A DNA stretch of 6,161 nt from Gemmatimonadota bacterium (lineage in GTDB: Bacteria; Gemmatimonadota; Gemmatimonadetes; Longimicrobiales; Gaopeijiaceae). Below, piece by piece: positions 5,207 to 6,161 of this stretch; positions within the stretch are counted from its first letter, which is position 1; every line of letters begins with the position of its first letter. The stretch spans positions 1 through 6,161 of the forward strand of contig SKZC01000337.1 in assembly GCA_007127575.1 (NCBI GenBank), given 5' to 3'. Made by a program: the position numbers and the translations under genes. The notes under the pieces are model-generated. The model searched no databases and was not told where the DNA came from. It saw only the letters and a list, made by a program, of their open reading frames with translations.

Positions 5207-6161
5207 AAGCGTTCCCCCAGGCGCCCTCGGATCCGGCGAGCTACCGGTGGAGTCGGGGTTCCGGATCATGACTCCACCGAAGGGCTACGTGCGTCGCACC
5301 TGTTGTGGGTGGCGGGACTCGTTCTCGCGCTGGTGGGGTGCGTCGAAGGGGACGGTCTCGTGGAGCCGGAATCGGCGGTGGCCACCACCGCCCTCTCCGT
5401 GGTGCCCACCGTAGAGTCGGAGCTCCTGGAGGGAGCGACGGAAGAGCTGGAGCAGCTACGACTGACGGCCAGGCGGACGGACACGGATGAAGTCGTGGGG
5501 AGCGCCGAGGTCGCGGTGTCGGGAGAGGAAGAGGGTTGGGTGGTGGATCTGGAGATCGAGATCACTCAGGGTGGGTTCGACGTCGTGGTGGCCATTGAGC
5601 TTATGGGGCCAGGCGGTCGGGTGGTCTGGAGCGGGCTCACCCCTCCCATCCAGGTCCGCCCCGGGCAGGCGTCCTCGCCGGTGGAGGCCCCGTTGGGGCG
5701 TGGGCCGTTGGAGAATGCTGGGATTACGGCGTTGAGCATCGTGGGAGGGGAAGACGAAATCGAAGAGGGGGAGGAGAGCGCCTTCGAGGTGGAGGTGGAG
5801 GGGGCGGAGGGCGAGCCGGAGGTGTTCTGGGAGTCCAGCGAACCCGAGGTGGCGTCGGTGGACGAGACCGGAGCGGCCACGGGCCACCTTCCAGGTACGG
5901 TGACCATCCAGGCCATGGCGGGTCGCCACTCGGACGAGCGAACCCTTACGGTGACGCAAAGGGTGGAGGAGGTGGAGGTGGAGCCGGAGGAGGCGCGCCT
6001 CACGGAGCTGAATGCGGAGGTGGAGTTCACGGCGGTGCCCCTGGATCCCCGGGGAGACGAGGTGGCGGGCCGAGAAGTGGAGTGGGGAGGTGGGGGAGAG
6101 GTGTTGGAGTTGCTGGGAGACGGCCGGTACCGCGCCGTGGCACCCGGGAGCGCCGTGGTGA
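5201..6161 (+). CDS. Lipoprotein with bacterial Ig-like (Big_2) domains, 3' end beyond the window
   Basis: The frame runs from ATG 5201 to the window edge without a stop, giving at least 320 residues. A basic N-terminus (KRSPRRPRIRR) is followed by a hydrophobic stretch, LLWVAGLVLALVGC, with a lipobox L-V-G-C; Cys47 would be lipidated, giving a membrane-anchored extracytoplasmic protein. The n-region is unusually long, yet no other ATG in this frame lies before the hydrophobic core. Residues about 48-170 look like a beta-rich domain without a recognised family. Residues about 175-252 match a Big_2 domain: FWESS at 209-213, then PEVASVDETGAATG, then GTVTIQAMAG. A second Ig-like unit starts near 255 (VEVEPEEARL...FTAVPLD) and is cut by the window. 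The mature chain is very rich in Glu and Asp. Such proteins usually mediate adhesion or surface assembly, but no partner is visible. It is probably a separate transcription unit from the ATPase operon. Confidence 0.75.
   Translation, partial: MWKRSPRRPRIRRATGGVGVPDHDSTEGLRASHLLWVAGLVLALVGCVEGDGLVEPESAVATTALSVVPTVESELLEGATEELEQLRLTARRTDTDEVVGSAEVAVSGEEEGWVVDLEIEITQGGFDVVVAIELMGPGGRVVWSGLTPPIQVRPGQASSPVEAPLGRGPLENAGITALSIVGGEDEIEEGEESAFEVEVEGAEGEPEVFWESSEPEVASVDETGAATGHLPGTVTIQAMAGRHSDERTLTVTQRVEEVEVEPEEARLTELNAEVEFTAVPLDPRGDEVAGREVEWGGGGEVLELLGDGRYRAVAPGSAVV

Noticed and set aside
4247..5269. A 340-codon minus-strand frame opposite the ArsA-like gene
   Set aside because: Its translation is dominated by Ser and Arg and mirrors the coding strand; the plus strand has all the ATPase motifs.
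5456..6030. Minus-strand frames opposite the lipoprotein
   Set aside because: The plus frame is open to the window end with a lipobox and a Big_2 pattern; the minus frames are Ser/Pro/Arg-rich shadows.
1..6161. CRISPR array, tRNA or rRNA genes, insertion sequence ends
   Set aside because: No regularly spaced repeats, no cloverleaf-like segment and no transposase or terminal repeat pair was seen by eye.

Overview
This is a GC-rich bacterial window with densely packed genes. High GC, a lipoprotein carrying bacterial Ig-like (Big_2) domains, a group II PLP decarboxylase, a short CstA-type transporter and a haloarchaeal/Gemmatimonadota-style ArsA-like ATPase together suggest an environmental bacterium such as a Gemmatimonadota relative. 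That placement is an inference from gene content; there is no marker gene (rRNA or ribosomal protein) in the window.

Layout. Bases 3-341 (+) are the C-terminal tail of a gene entering from the left, most like an M14-type zinc carboxypeptidase. It converges on a PLP-dependent (aromatic-L-amino-acid type) decarboxylase on the minus strand (425 to about 1885). The 84-base gap between them is occupied by a perfect 16-bp hairpin, probably a bidirectional terminator. A divergent region of about 230 bases (1886-2117) separates the decarboxylase from a plus-strand operon: a CstA-family membrane transporter (2118-3809), an 87-residue protein ending in Cys-Cys-stop (3832-4095), and an ArsA/Get3-like ATPase (about 4086-5138). 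After a 62-base gap holding a 10-bp inverted repeat that runs into the next start codon, a lipoprotein with Ig-like domains (5201 to the window end) begins and leaves the window on the right.

How the genes may work together. The most interesting unit is the transporter / CC-ended small protein / P-loop ATPase triplet. Enterobacterial CstA and BtsT (YjiY) transporters also travel with a small protein ending in Cys-Cys (YbdD, YjiX), and in the btsT locus with a P-loop GTPase (YjiA). Here the architecture is the same but both the small protein and the nucleotidase appear to be of different families. This suggests a parallel solution for activating, assembling or energising a CstA-type peptide or pyruvate transporter. 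The flanking peptidase and amino acid decarboxylase fit a theme of peptide and amino acid use, but their link to the operon is only by neighbourhood.
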